A stretch of DNA of 33,480 bases, taken from positions 1 through 33,480 of the forward strand of contig JAFEBM010000038.1 of assembly GCA_018242685.1 (NCBI GenBank). The letters are read 5' to 3'. The position numbers and the translations under genes are program-made. The DNA is from Nitrospira sp. Lineage in GTDB: Bacteria > Nitrospirota > Nitrospiria > Nitrospirales > Nitrospiraceae. Shown here in pieces: positions 17,580-25,534 of this stretch. The notes under the pieces are model-generated. The model saw only the letters and a program-made list of their open reading frames with translations, searched no databases and was not told where the DNA came from. Within the stretch, counting starts at the first letter, position 1. Each line of letters starts with the position of its first letter.

Positions 17580-20549
17580 TCACACGTTCTGGGTTCGTTG
17601 CGCTTTCTCCAACTCGGCCAGCTCCTCCGCCTCGTCCTGCAACCGCTCGCTGCCCTCTTCCGCCGGCATGAACCGTTGCACCCGCGTGTTGCCGCTGTCG
17701 ACGACAAGGACGCTCCCCTTCGCATCGACGGCGATTCCATATGGAAAATTGAATTGCCCGTCCCCGTTGCCGAACCCTCCCCACTGGGTGATGAAATTGC
17801 CCTCCCGGTCGAACTTTTCAATCCGATGATTCCCCGTATCCGTTACATAGACATCTCCGGCTCCGTCGATACTAATGCCCCATGGCGAGCGCAATTGTCC
17901 GGCCTCCTGCGCCAAGGAACTGCTGGCATGCCCGGCGGTCGAACTGCCTCCCCATTTCGTCAACAGCTGCGGGAGGACGTTGGTGCTGGTGTCGAATTTC
18001 TGGATGCGATGATTTCCCATATCGACGACATAGACCGCCCCGTCCTCTTGATCGACCGCCACCCCGCGAGGAAAATAGAACTGCCCGTCCCCGTTGCCGA
18101 AGCTGCCCCAGGCCATGATGAACTCACCGGACATGTCGAATTTCTGTACACGGAAATTGGCGCTATCGACGACATAGACATACCCGCGCACGCGGTCGGC
18201 CGCGATCCCCCAGGGGGCATTAAACTGTCCTTCACCGTTTCCGCGCGAACCGAACTTCATGAGATAACCGCCGAGCTTCCCATCGAACTTTTGAACTCGG
18301 TGGTTATTGGTATCCACCACCCAGACATCGCCCTTGCCGTCGCAGGCGATGCCGGTGGGATTGTGAAAATTCGAATTGGCCGAGCCGAAACTTCCCCACA
18401 GAATGATGAAGTTCCCAGCATGGTCGAACTTCTGCACGCGATTGTTGCCGTTGTCGACGACGAACAGCGATCCTTGCTGGTCGACGCACAGTCCATACAT
18501 CGGCGCCATAAACTCTCCGCCGTGCAACAGCGAAGCGCCTCGTCCTGGCTTCCCCCATTTCGACACGCATAAATAGCCGGACGTATTGACCAAAATTGTG
18601 GCGCTGGCCGGTGTGGAGACATTGTTGCCGATATCTTTGAACCACACATAAATGGTCTTGTGTCCATCTCCAGGCGAGAGAATGAACGGAATCGTGGATC
18701 CGAACTTGATCGCCGGCGTCGCATCCACCCACCCTGGTGTCCCGGCCACCGGCGTGAGCGGACTTTCAGCAATAAAATACGCTCCGACCCCCGTGTCCAA
18801 ATCAGTCGCCGAGATCGTCACCACGACATCGGGCGAATTGGTCATGAAGGCTCCATGATTGATCACGGCATAGGGATTCTGCGGCGCTGTGATATCGATG
18901 AGTACGGGCGTCGCCGTCACTTCTTCCGACGGTCCGCTTTCCGTCCCGTCTTCGAACGACGCGGTCACCGCATAATAATACGGCGTATCGTTGGTGAGCC
19001 CTTCATGCGTATAGGGGTTCGTCACGCCTTCGATCTTTGTCGCCCCCTCAAGCGTGACATGAGATACGGTGCTGAAATAGAGATTATACGATTGCGCGCC
19101 GGACACCTCCATCCAACTCAGAAAAACTTCCGTGTCACCGGCCTTGACGGCAAGGCTGCGGGGGGATGGCACTCCCCCGGTTTCTACCGTTTGCGCCGTC
19201 TGATCCTTCCCACGATTCATCTCTTCTTCAGTCGGCACATATTTGAGAATTCGGTGGTTGCCGCTATCGACGACGTACACACAGCCTTCCTTATCCACCG
19301 CGATGCCGTACGGGAAATTGACTTGTCCCTCAGTTTTCCCGCGGTTCCCGAACGAGCACAGGAACGTGCCGTTGCCGTCGAACTTCTGAATCCGATGGTT
19401 GCCGCTGTCAACGACATAGACGTTGCCGAGCGCGTCACACGCGATGCCCCACGGAGACTTGAACTGTCCGGGTCCTTGGCCCTCTCGCCCCCACTTCGTC
19501 AAGAAACTCCCGCGGGCATCGAACTTTTGGATACGACTGTTGCTTTCGTCGGCGACATAAATGTTGCCGACGAAATCCACCGCGACACCGCGCGGAAAAA
19601 AGAAGGCGCCGTCGAAGCTGCCGTCACGGCCCCACTTCAACAACGGCTGGCCGTCGGCCTGGAATTTTTGAATGCGCGCGTTGCTCGTGTCGGAGACGTA
19701 GACATTGCCGTCTTGATCCGTCGTAATGCCCCAGGGCACGTCGAATCGACCCATGTCGGCCCCACGCCAAGCGAACCCGAATTTGCCCCAGGCTTTCTGC
19801 GCGTTGCCTTCGAGATCGAACTTCTGTACCCGGTTGTTGCCGCTATCGGCCACGTACACGGCATCGTCCGGCCCGACAGCCAACCCGCGTGGATAGTAAA
19901 ACTGGCCTTCCTGTGAACTGGGTTCTCCACCCCATCGAGCCAAGAATTTTCCAGCCTTATCGAATTTTTGGATCGAATGGTTATCAGTATCGGCCACGTA
20001 GACATTGCCGTCCTTATCAAGCGCGATCCCCGTGGGCGAGTTCAACTCGCCGTCGCCCACTCCTTCGCAGCCGATGACCATGGCAAGGAGATACGGCGAT
20101 GGAATGGCCATCACTTCTTGCGATTCCGGACTTTCACCCTTCGGAGTGACGACGGTGACGACATAGTGGTAACAGGTGCCGTTGGCAAGATCGTCATGGA
20201 TATAGGGACTAGAGGCGCCTTCCAAACAGGTCGCCTTCTCTTTCTTCACACCGATCACACTCTTAAAATCTTCCGGCCCTGCGATGGGACGGGTCAGCTC
20301 TGAGAACTTGATCTGCACGCCCTTGCTCGTCTGAAAATAGAGATTGTAGTAGATGGCGTCCGGAACCGGATCCCACGTGACGGTAATGCGCCCATTGCCT
20401 GATTTTGCTTGAACGTTCTGCGGAGGCAACGGCAGTTCTTCTTCCTCCGCCACCGAATCTCCGCCACCCCACTCTCCCTGGAGTCCTTCGATAGAGAGGG
20501 GGAATGGATTCCATTTACCTGTGTCGTCAAAGAGCCAAGTTTTCATCAC
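17580..20549 (-). CDS. NHL-repeat protein with two predicted six-bladed propellers and fibronectin type III domains
   Basis: 989 aa. Order: short leader; fibronectin type III-like domain (about 42-150); six NHL repeats (about 152-440) with the recurring core GNVYVADTDNHSIQKF and a WG turn; second FnIII domain (about 462-560); an Ig-like domain starting ITAPQNPYAVI (about 562-665); six more NHL repeats (about 668-955); an acidic helical tail. Six repeats per set would make two closed beta-propellers. No signal peptide is visible: the start MMKTWLFDDTGKWNPF is charged, so it is either cytoplasmic or exported by another route. Start GTG at 20549 or ATG at 20546. It heads the guaB-guaA block. Ligand-binding or scaffold role inferred only. 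Confidence 0.9.
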   Translation of the reverse strand: MMKTWLFDDTGKWNPFPLSIEGLQGEWGGGDSVAEEEELPLPPQNVQAKSGNGRITVTWDPVPDAIYYNLYFQTSKGVQIKFSELTRPIAGPEDFKSVIGVKKEKATCLEGASSPYIHDDLANGTCYHYVVTVVTPKGESPESQEVMAIPSPYLLAMVIGCEGVGDGELNSPTGIALDKDGNVYVADTDNHSIQKFDKAGKFLARWGGEPSSQEGQFYYPRGLAVGPDDAVYVADSGNNRVQKFDLEGNAQKAWGKFGFAWRGADMGRFDVPWGITTDQDGNVYVSDTSNARIQKFQADGQPLLKWGRDGSFDGAFFFPRGVAVDFVGNIYVADESNSRIQKFDARGSFLTKWGREGQGPGQFKSPWGIACDALGNVYVVDSGNHRIQKFDGNGTFLCSFGNRGKTEGQVNFPYGIAVDKEGCVYVVDSGNHRILKYVPTEEEMNRGKDQTAQTVETGGVPSPRSLAVKAGDTEVFLSWMEVSGAQSYNLYFSTVSHVTLEGATKIEGVTNPYTHEGLTNDTPYYYAVTASFEDGTESGPSEEVTATPVLIDITAPQNPYAVINHGAFMTNSPDVVVTISATDLDTGVGAYFIAESPLTPVAGTPGWVDATPAIKFGSTIPFILSPGDGHKTIYVWFKDIGNNVSTPASATILVNTSGYLCVSKWGKPGRGASLLHGGEFMAPMYGLCVDQQGSLFVVDNGNNRVQKFDHAGNFIILWGSFGSANSNFHNPTGIACDGKGDVWVVDTNNHRVQKFDGKLGGYLMKFGSRGNGEGQFNAPWGIAADRVRGYVYVVDSANFRVQKFDMSGEFIMAWGSFGNGDGQFYFPRGVAVDQEDGAVYVVDMGNHRIQKFDTSTNVLPQLLTKWGGSSTAGHASSSLAQEAGQLRSPWGISIDGAGDVYVTDTGNHRIEKFDREGNFITQWGGFGNGDGQFNFPYGIAVDAKGSVLVVDSGNTRVQRFMPAEEGSERLQDEAEELAELEKAQRTQNV

Positions 20550-20786
20550 GGTGTTGCCTCAGATTGCTTGTGGGACGATTCAGAAACGGTGGAACTTTCA
20601 ATCGTTTAGACTTGGATTGGTAACTCTAGCAAAGCGACGGAAAGAGAGTCAAGGTAACGGCGAGCGGTCTTCTGAAACAGAATGTTAACGAGGCCCTATG
20701 GTATCCATAGCCGGATCGATTACAATGCGCCGGTTACCCATGGAACACCCGCGATCAGATTGTAGACGATTCAGAGGTGAATAATT

Positions 20787-20960
20787 ATGAGAATGTTTCA
20801 AGTCAGACAAACTGTCACGTATGAACTGACGACGGCCGCAGGAACGGAGCAGGAAGCCATTTTAAAAGCCAAAGGCATTCCGCTGGCTCAATGGACCGCG
20901 GAGGCCGATGAGATTACGGCGGAGATGATCGATGAGACCGATGAAATCGACGAGTATTGA
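20787..20960 (+). CDS. Small acidic protein (57 aa)
   Basis: Short gene with a good ribosome site (AGAGGTGA, seven bases before the ATG). The product begins MRMFQVRQTVTYELTTAAGT; the last 20 residues are very acidic (DEITAEMIDETDEIDEY). No membrane segment or known motif. The start MFQVRQTVTYELTTAAGTEQ would give a beta strand pair followed by a helix. It diverges from the NHL gene, with the 237-base gap presumably carrying both promoters. Unknown function. Confidence 0.6.
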   Translation: MRMFQVRQTVTYELTTAAGTEQEAILKAKGIPLAQWTAEADEITAEMIDETDEIDEY

Positions 20961-21091
20961 GCGCGGCTCACCGACAGTTCACCGTTTCAAGAACAACTCA
21001 TCGCCCTTTGCTGATCACTCATCAACGGGAGAAAACCAGGCTCATACTTCGCTCTGTCCGAACTGTACCGCATAAACAGGCTGCGAAAAAC

Positions 21092-21134
21092 CCGCTCCGT
21101 TCATCCTGCGAGAGCCTCAGGACGAACGGAGCGG
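21092..21134. repeat. Strong hairpin, REP-like
   Basis: Arms 21092-21108 and 21118-21134 (CCGCTCCGTTCATCCTG and its complement) pair at 16 of 17 positions, the remaining one allowing a G-U pair in RNA, around a nine-base loop. A second CCGTTCGTGTTGAG-like stretch at about 21158-21171 repeats part of the arm. The composition and layout resemble intergenic palindromic repeats of the REP class. No T-run follows, so a terminator is less likely. It lies between the 57-residue gene and a convergent small membrane protein gene. Confidence 0.7.
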
Positions 21135-21209
21135 TTATTGAATCTCCTGAGGTTTTCCGTTCGTGTTGAGATTCTTAGCGTGCATGACGACTCCTGATGG
21201 GCGACGTAT

Positions 21210-21419
21210 TCACACCTCTTCCTCGATCACAACCGTTGAAGTTCTCAGTCCTTGAAAAACCTCAACAGGTGACATTTCAGGAAAAGATGCGCGCACTGCT
21301 TCGCCCTGACGAACTTCATCCCTAGGCCAGTCAGCAAAAGCCTTTGGAAGCAGCATCGTGAGCAGCATCCCTGAAATCACCGATACAAACCAGATAACCA
21401 CAATAGCCAGATCGCCCAT
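21210..21419 (-). CDS. Small single-pass membrane protein (69 aa)
   Basis: The ATG at 21419 follows GGGAGGGTGC; a longer frame has no such site. One N-terminal membrane helix (LAIVVIWFVSVISGMLLTML) is followed by a short soluble tail containing PRDEVRQGEAVRASFPEMSP and ending in acidic residues (VVIEEEV). It could be a subunit or accessory peptide of a larger membrane complex; no partner is adjacent. Not recognised. Confidence 0.55.
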   Translation of the reverse strand: MGDLAIVVIWFVSVISGMLLTMLLPKAFADWPRDEVRQGEAVRASFPEMSPVEVFQGLRTSTVVIEEEV

Positions 21420-21690
21420 GACCGCACCCTCCCTTGCTCTGCTTCCATCAACGTTAGTTCTCATGGAGATGAGCGCTGTACTCAAAATCCCGTGATGAAA
21501 TCGGGACTCCACGATTGCGGTGATGCAAGCGCATCACCGCTTCAACATGGCCTACCATAAAATCTAGTAAGGGAAATGTCTTTGTCTTGGAGTCTGGCTC
21601 ACTTGACAGAGACTGGTTATGCTGCAATGTACTTGTCCACGCGTCTCACCCTCTTTGTCGATCGTCCGCCCATCCTGAATAGAGCTTCCG

Positions 21691-22333
21691 ATGGAAGCAC
21701 TGTCTGAAGTTCTCAAGTCCGTCAAGCTCGATGGGGTGATGTTCTTCAATGTTGAGTTTTCGGCCCCTTGGTGTGCCCACTCGGTGAACGGACGTGACGT
21801 GACCTCGTATCTCTCACCGAAATCTCAGCAGGTGATCATCTTTCACCTGTTGATTGAGGGAAGCGGCTATGCTCGGCTCGAAGGGACGGAGGCGCGCCCG
21901 ATTTCATTGAAGGCAGGAGACATTCTGATCGTTCCGCACAGGGATGGATATCTCGGTCCGCCCGTCACACCGGTGGACCATTCACAAGTGATCAAACAGG
22001 TTTTAGCCCAAGGTCGTCTCAAAGTAACTCGCATGGGCGGAGGCGGGGACGTGACGAAGTTCAAAAGAGGTAGGAATTTCCCACTCGGGGTGGGCAATGC
22101 GGTGACGTTGATATCCCTCGGAAACTCCGATGGCCTATCTCACACGGTTGCGGCTGCAACTCGGCACACACATGCTTACATCTACAAACAGCAGCGTGGC
22201 GCAAATCGCCACCAAGGTTGGCTATGAGTCAGAAGCACCCTCCACCCGTGCGTTCAAACGGGAATTCAGCCTTCCACCGACCCAATTCCGTCTCGAATCA
22301 AAACCTCTTGGCCGCCACGCACCGGCGCATTAG
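21691..22333 (+). pseudogene. Decayed AraC-family regulator (cupin part plus remnant of HTH part)
   Basis: The first frame (21691 to about 22060) encodes a typical N-terminal cupin domain of AraC regulators: VMFFNVEFSAPWCAH, LIEGSGYARLEG, LKAGDILIVPH, and the GGGGD that closes the cupin. A different frame, from about 22118, resumes with the second half of the DNA-binding domain: PMAYLTRLRLQLG, SVAQIATKVGYESEAPSTRA, FKREFSLPPTQFR. The region between, which should hold the linker and first helix-turn-helix, roughly a hundred residues, is missing, and the two parts are out of frame. This is an internal deletion with frameshift, so the regulator is very likely inactive. Confidence 0.8.
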
Positions 22334-22470
22334 CAACAAACGTTGACCGTGGCACACCCCTATCTTAACCGTGTCACCCGCTATTGAGAGTTTGACACTC
22401 GCTACCGGTGCTTTTGGCCGATTACTTGACTGCACGGATATGGAGCCCGATATTGGCCCGACCGCAGTGA

Positions 22471-22551
22471 CTAACTCTTCTTGTATACGACTATGCCACC
22501 AATGAAGATTGCAAGCATGACGGACGCGAATATCAAGAATGTACTATCCAT
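22471..22551 (-). CDS. Possible 26-residue single-helix membrane peptide
   Basis: The frame starts with ATG at 22551, preceded by AAAGGAG at seven bases, one of the best ribosome sites in the window. The product is MDSTFLIFASVMLAIFIGGI followed by VVYKKS: a short acidic N-terminus, one membrane helix and a positive C-terminal end. This is the layout of small accessory peptides of membrane complexes. There is no large membrane gene next to it, so a partner cannot be named. Confidence 0.5.
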   Translation of the reverse strand: MDSTFLIFASVMLAIFIGGIVVYKKS

Positions 22552-22691
22552 GACTCGCTCCTTTCGTTCAACCCTGAACGTGAACGACATATTATCTTCT
22601 TATTGTTTCCGCAATATGACCTACCGGCGTCATGAACCTTCATGGTTACCGCTGACTCAATCACACTAAAAGTGTTTAACAAAACAGCTGC

Positions 22692-22724
22692 AGGCAACCC
22701 TTCCCCTCGTGGGAAGGATTGCCT
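22692..22724 (-). terminator. Strong hairpin, possible terminator on the minus strand
   Basis: Arms 22692-22705 and 22711-22724 (AGGCAACCCTTCCC and its complement) pair at 13 of 14 positions around a five-base loop. On the minus strand a modest T-rich stretch (GTTTTGTT) begins about seven bases after the stem, so it could end transcription of the amine-oxidase-like operon 500 bases upstream. The T-run is imperfect; it could equally be a repeat element. Confidence 0.4.
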
Positions 22725-23220
22725 CGCATCTGGCGCTTAGGACGCCACGTAGATCTCATTTGTAGTGATAACAACCCGCGTGAGGAATGGGCTTAGAAGC
22801 GTCTCATCAGGAGGAATGGATTTGAATTACCAGCGCTCCTATTTCTCACGCCTGCCTAAAATCTCCACAAGGCTCATCAACATATCTACATTGTTTCCCT
22901 ACGCGGGAAAACGACTGCCGATGGAGAATGAGCTAGCGTGACTGGCGCGACACCCGCCCATGACTCGGCGGGGCGACGTGATCCGGTGGACTAAGGTCTT
23001 CCATTTCAACCCCCTCTTGCCTTGGAAGGACTCGTAGGATTGCAGGACACCTCATATCAGTGAACTATTTCTCCATTACTCCTCTTCAATACCCAATGTC
23101 AACTAAAACAATCTATGCAAATTCGGGTGTGTATGCGCCTAAGAATATACCGTTCTTGTACTGAAAGGATTGCATGGGCTACCGGTTAGCTTTGAGGAGG
23201 CCAGGGCATGCGCATCACCG

Positions 23221-24201
23221 CTACCGTTGCACACGGAGGATGGGGCCGAGCGTCAACCATTTCGTCGGACCCAAGGCAGCCATGTGAGGCAGGTGAGCCA
23301 CATACCAGAACACAATGTCTTGCTCCTGCACTCCCTGATTGTCTTCATCGTATCCCAGTTGGCCTCGAGCTCCGAAACTCCAGGGCACGTCCTCGCTTGC
23401 GTTGGCCCGACGAATGGCCACATCAAAATCTGCAAACTTGTCCCGCTCTCCATCATCCCTGAGCGGCGTATACCCAGTACCGGGCAAAATCCAAACACCA
23501 TGGCCGTTCAGTTGATCACGGACCAACCAAGTCTTGTGGAGGGCTGGAATTTTGACATCGTTTCGCTCATTGACATATTTCCGCCAACCTGGACCCCATC
23601 CACGATCCACCCCACCCTCTTCATGGACGAACACTTGATCCATGCCGTTGCCGTTGATGTCAAAATCAAACCGCCAGTACGGGTGGTGATCATGGTTAGT
23701 GTTGCAGGAGAGTCCCCTGCTGTGCAGCACGGGACGGAGCTCTCCCTTCTCCGACAGATGCCACGATTGATAAATGTGGTATTCGCCGATGCGAGCGTAC
23801 ACCCCCACTTCGAGCCACTTCACATTATTCTGGGTGGCGTTCTCCATGCAGACTTTCTGATTGCCGCAGTTCACGATCGGCACGAGGTCTTGCCATCGCA
23901 GACGATCCTGAAACGGCCCGCACCGTCCGCTGTCGGCTCGCGAGCCGAACCAGGTAAAGGGATTCCACCAGACACGCTCTTTGACGTACTTCACACGGAT
24001 GACCGGCATACTGGCCTTGGCGAGAATAAGCTCCTCCGCATATTTCACATTTCGCAGCGCCAGTCCTGTATTGTCTCGAACTTCCCAGTCGAAACTCCAA
24101 CGACCCCAATCCACATGCTCGGATTGCGTCTCGGCAAACACGGGCCCGGACGACCAGAAGGCACAGAGCGTGATCGCTGCGCTCAACCAGATTCGTTTCA
24201 T
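23221..24201 (-). CDS. Secreted protein resembling the copper amine oxidase catalytic domain
   Basis: 326 aa from the ATG at 24201 (AGAGGGAC upstream). A signal peptide ends near PVFA-ETQ. The mature chain follows the catalytic domain of copper amine oxidases in order: WGRWSFDWEVRDNTGLALRN, then MPVIRVKY; ADSGRCG, aligning with the family DAGEYG that holds the catalytic Asp (Asp90 here); ARIGEYHIY, aligning with the cofactor motif TVGNYDY (Tyr141); TNHDHH with the HxH copper pair (His170, His172); and DIVFWYVAHLPH with the third copper His (His303). The strict motif Asn-Tyr-Asp is Glu-Tyr-His here, so topaquinone formation is uncertain. At 326 residues it lacks the N-terminal domains of the usual enzyme, 640 residues or more. 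It is last in a five-gene operon, directly after a lipoprotein that resembles those missing domains. Confidence 0.75.
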   Translation of the reverse strand: MKRIWLSAAITLCAFWSSGPVFAETQSEHVDWGRWSFDWEVRDNTGLALRNVKYAEELILAKASMPVIRVKYVKERVWWNPFTWFGSRADSGRCGPFQDRLRWQDLVPIVNCGNQKVCMENATQNNVKWLEVGVYARIGEYHIYQSWHLSEKGELRPVLHSRGLSCNTNHDHHPYWRFDFDINGNGMDQVFVHEEGGVDRGWGPGWRKYVNERNDVKIPALHKTWLVRDQLNGHGVWILPGTGYTPLRDDGERDKFADFDVAIRRANASEDVPWSFGARGQLGYDEDNQGVQEQDIVFWYVAHLPHMAALGPTKWLTLGPILRVQR

Positions 24202-24212
24202 CTCAGTCCCTC

Positions 24213-25001
24213 TCACGAGCGCGGCGGTTCCTCTCCGACCTCCAGGACCTTATCGTCGGTCAAATCAACGACCGCCCAATATTTCGGATTTCCATCCTGC
24301 CCTTGAGCAAATGTGATCCAAATCGTGCGGTGGGCATAACCGGGATCGTTCCTGAAAAACCCACGGTCTGGTTGCATCAGTAATCCATGACCTTGAAGCT
24401 GTTCAACCTTGCCTGCGAGACGAGGGTCGGCTTTCGCCAACTCAATTCCCCGTTGTATATCCTGTTGGCCTTCCGGCGGCTGATAGACTTCGAGGCGAGA
24501 GACGCTGAACAGGTTTTCCCCCTTCATACGAACTTCGACGGCAACGTTTTGGCTATAGCTGTAGTACACAAGTCTCGTCAGACCAGTGGTATCGCGACAG
24601 CAACCAAACGAAATCTTGCCCTCAGGCGGCATACGATCGGCATCGATAAACGCCCACCGGCTACCCAGAAGTTTGGTGACACGCGAATCGCGTTCAGCGG
24701 CGTTCCGCAATGTCATCACCTCGTCCGATGTGAAAACGGCAGAGGCATTCGTAGACCGCTTCACGTGGGTATCTGTACCGGCCCCGACCATTTTGGGCTT
24801 GTGGTGACCGGCAGTGTCGTCACCGGTAAATTGGAGCACATGCGGAGAAGGGGGCTTATCGGGCAGCGTGGTCTTCCGTACAGGAGTCTCCGGATCTTCC
24901 GGACCGAACGGACCCCGGGAGCCAGCATCAAGGCTGCAGCCATAGCCGATGCCCATCATCGTCAACAGAAGGAGAGTTCGCCACCCCGTTCGATATGTCA
25001 C
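24213..25001 (-). CDS. Lipoprotein resembling copper amine oxidase N2/N3 domains
   Basis: 262 aa, GTG start, only four bases after the preceding stop. The lipoprotein signal ends GIGYGC. After a Pro-rich linker there appear to be two tandem modules. The first runs from FTSDEVMTLRNAAERDSRV to about VSRLEVYQPP; the second from GQQDIQRGIELAKADPRLAG to YWAVVDLTDDKVLEVGEEPP. Each has a helix followed by strands ending in a V-L-like strand pair, the pattern of the cystatin-like N2 and N3 domains that precede the catalytic domain in copper amine oxidases (LT.EE....A..L...DPR... and A.VDLT...V). The catalytic-like protein follows 11 bases downstream. The assignment of the modules is by eye and less certain than that of the neighbour. 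Confidence 0.6.
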   Translation of the reverse strand: MTYRTGWRTLLLLTMMGIGYGCSLDAGSRGPFGPEDPETPVRKTTLPDKPPSPHVLQFTGDDTAGHHKPKMVGAGTDTHVKRSTNASAVFTSDEVMTLRNAAERDSRVTKLLGSRWAFIDADRMPPEGKISFGCCRDTTGLTRLVYYSYSQNVAVEVRMKGENLFSVSRLEVYQPPEGQQDIQRGIELAKADPRLAGKVEQLQGHGLLMQPDRGFFRNDPGYAHRTIWITFAQGQDGNPKYWAVVDLTDDKVLEVGEEPPRS

Positions 25002-25005
25002 AGCC

Positions 25006-25524
25006 TTATACCGCCAGCTTCCCGGCGATCCCCAATGCCAGTTTGGAGATCTGAGCGGCTGCCTTGATGACGGCAGCCCGTTTTTTTCGTGAGGCCGCGT
25101 CGAGCACGGCCTCTTTCATGAGATCTTTGTAGACCTTGATCTCGTCCTTGCTGAATGGCACGATTTGGGCCACGGTCTCGTTATTAAACGTGTTGGCCAG
25201 CTGTAGGTAGAGATTTGAAATTTCCGCCGCATAGATGCCGCGGCGAAGCGAGTCGTTCTTATAGGTTTCGAATTTCTTCCGCAGAGCGGCAACGGCTTCC
25301 AACAACGCCTTCTGACGGACCCTCGTTTCATCCTGCTTCCCTACTGCAAATTCGACGACACCTAACTGATCGACCAGCACCTTGGCCTCTTCACGGGCAT
25401 GGTCCACTTGGCCCGCGAGATCCGTGATTTCCTGATGCGTACCCTCGGCGGTTTCCATCACCTGCTTGATCAGGCTATCGTTGTCTTCCAGAAAACCCAC
25501 GACCCCGGCGATGCTGGTCTCCAT
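25006..25524 (-). CDS. Coiled-coil protein of unknown function (172 aa)
   Basis: Strong ribosome site (AGAGGAGG) before the ATG. No signal peptide or lipobox: it begins METSIAGVVGFLEDNDSLIK. The chain is helical and charged throughout, with heptad-like stretches (about 25-95), and its C-terminus is Ala/Lys-rich (KKRAAVIKAAAQISKLALGI) with a mildly hydrophobic amphipathic end. It lies between two lipoprotein genes of the operon, ten bases after one and four bases before the other. A cytoplasmic or peripheral partner is likely. Not recognised. Confidence 0.75.
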   Translation of the reverse strand: METSIAGVVGFLEDNDSLIKQVMETAEGTHQEITDLAGQVDHAREEAKVLVDQLGVVEFAVGKQDETRVRQKALLEAVAALRKKFETYKNDSLRRGIYAAEISNLYLQLANTFNNETVAQIVPFSKDEIKVYKDLMKEAVLDAASRKKRAAVIKAAAQISKLALGIAGKLAV

Positions 25525-25534
25525 GGCGCCTCCT

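Larger units (their letters stand above)
22334..23220. other. Low-density region between the AraC remnant and the amine-oxidase-like operon
   Basis: Nearly 900 bases without a normal-sized gene. It holds a possible 26-residue membrane peptide gene (22471-22551, minus) and a strong hairpin (22692-22724). Other short frames have no convincing ribosome site spacing. The A/T content appears somewhat higher than in neighbouring genes. It may be a decayed stretch, consistent with the broken regulator beside it. Confidence 0.6.

Noticed and set aside
17570..17821. 84-residue N-terminal extension of the guaB frame
   Set aside because: It lies wholly within the NHL-protein coding sequence, and the ATG at 17569 has its own ribosome site and gives the normal IMP dehydrogenase N-terminus.
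18660..19916. Long plus-strand frame of 418 codons
   Set aside because: Shadow of the NHL repeat gene; the apparent length comes from the periodic codon pattern of the repeats.
21602..21630. TTGACA followed 17 bases later by AATGTA, as a promoter for the AraC remnant
   Set aside because: The -10 match is too weak to claim.
22816..22941. 41-residue plus-strand frame preceded by AGGAGG
   Set aside because: The ribosome site is one base from the ATG, too close for initiation; a TTG two codons later would be spaced better but the product has no recognisable feature.
22933..23010. 23-residue minus-strand frame after AGAGGGGG
   Set aside because: Very short, Pro/Arg-rich, no structural signal; could be chance.
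23170..24306. 378-codon plus-strand frame opposite the amine-oxidase-like gene
   Set aside because: The minus-strand frame has a ribosome site, signal peptide and family motifs; the plus-strand one has none.
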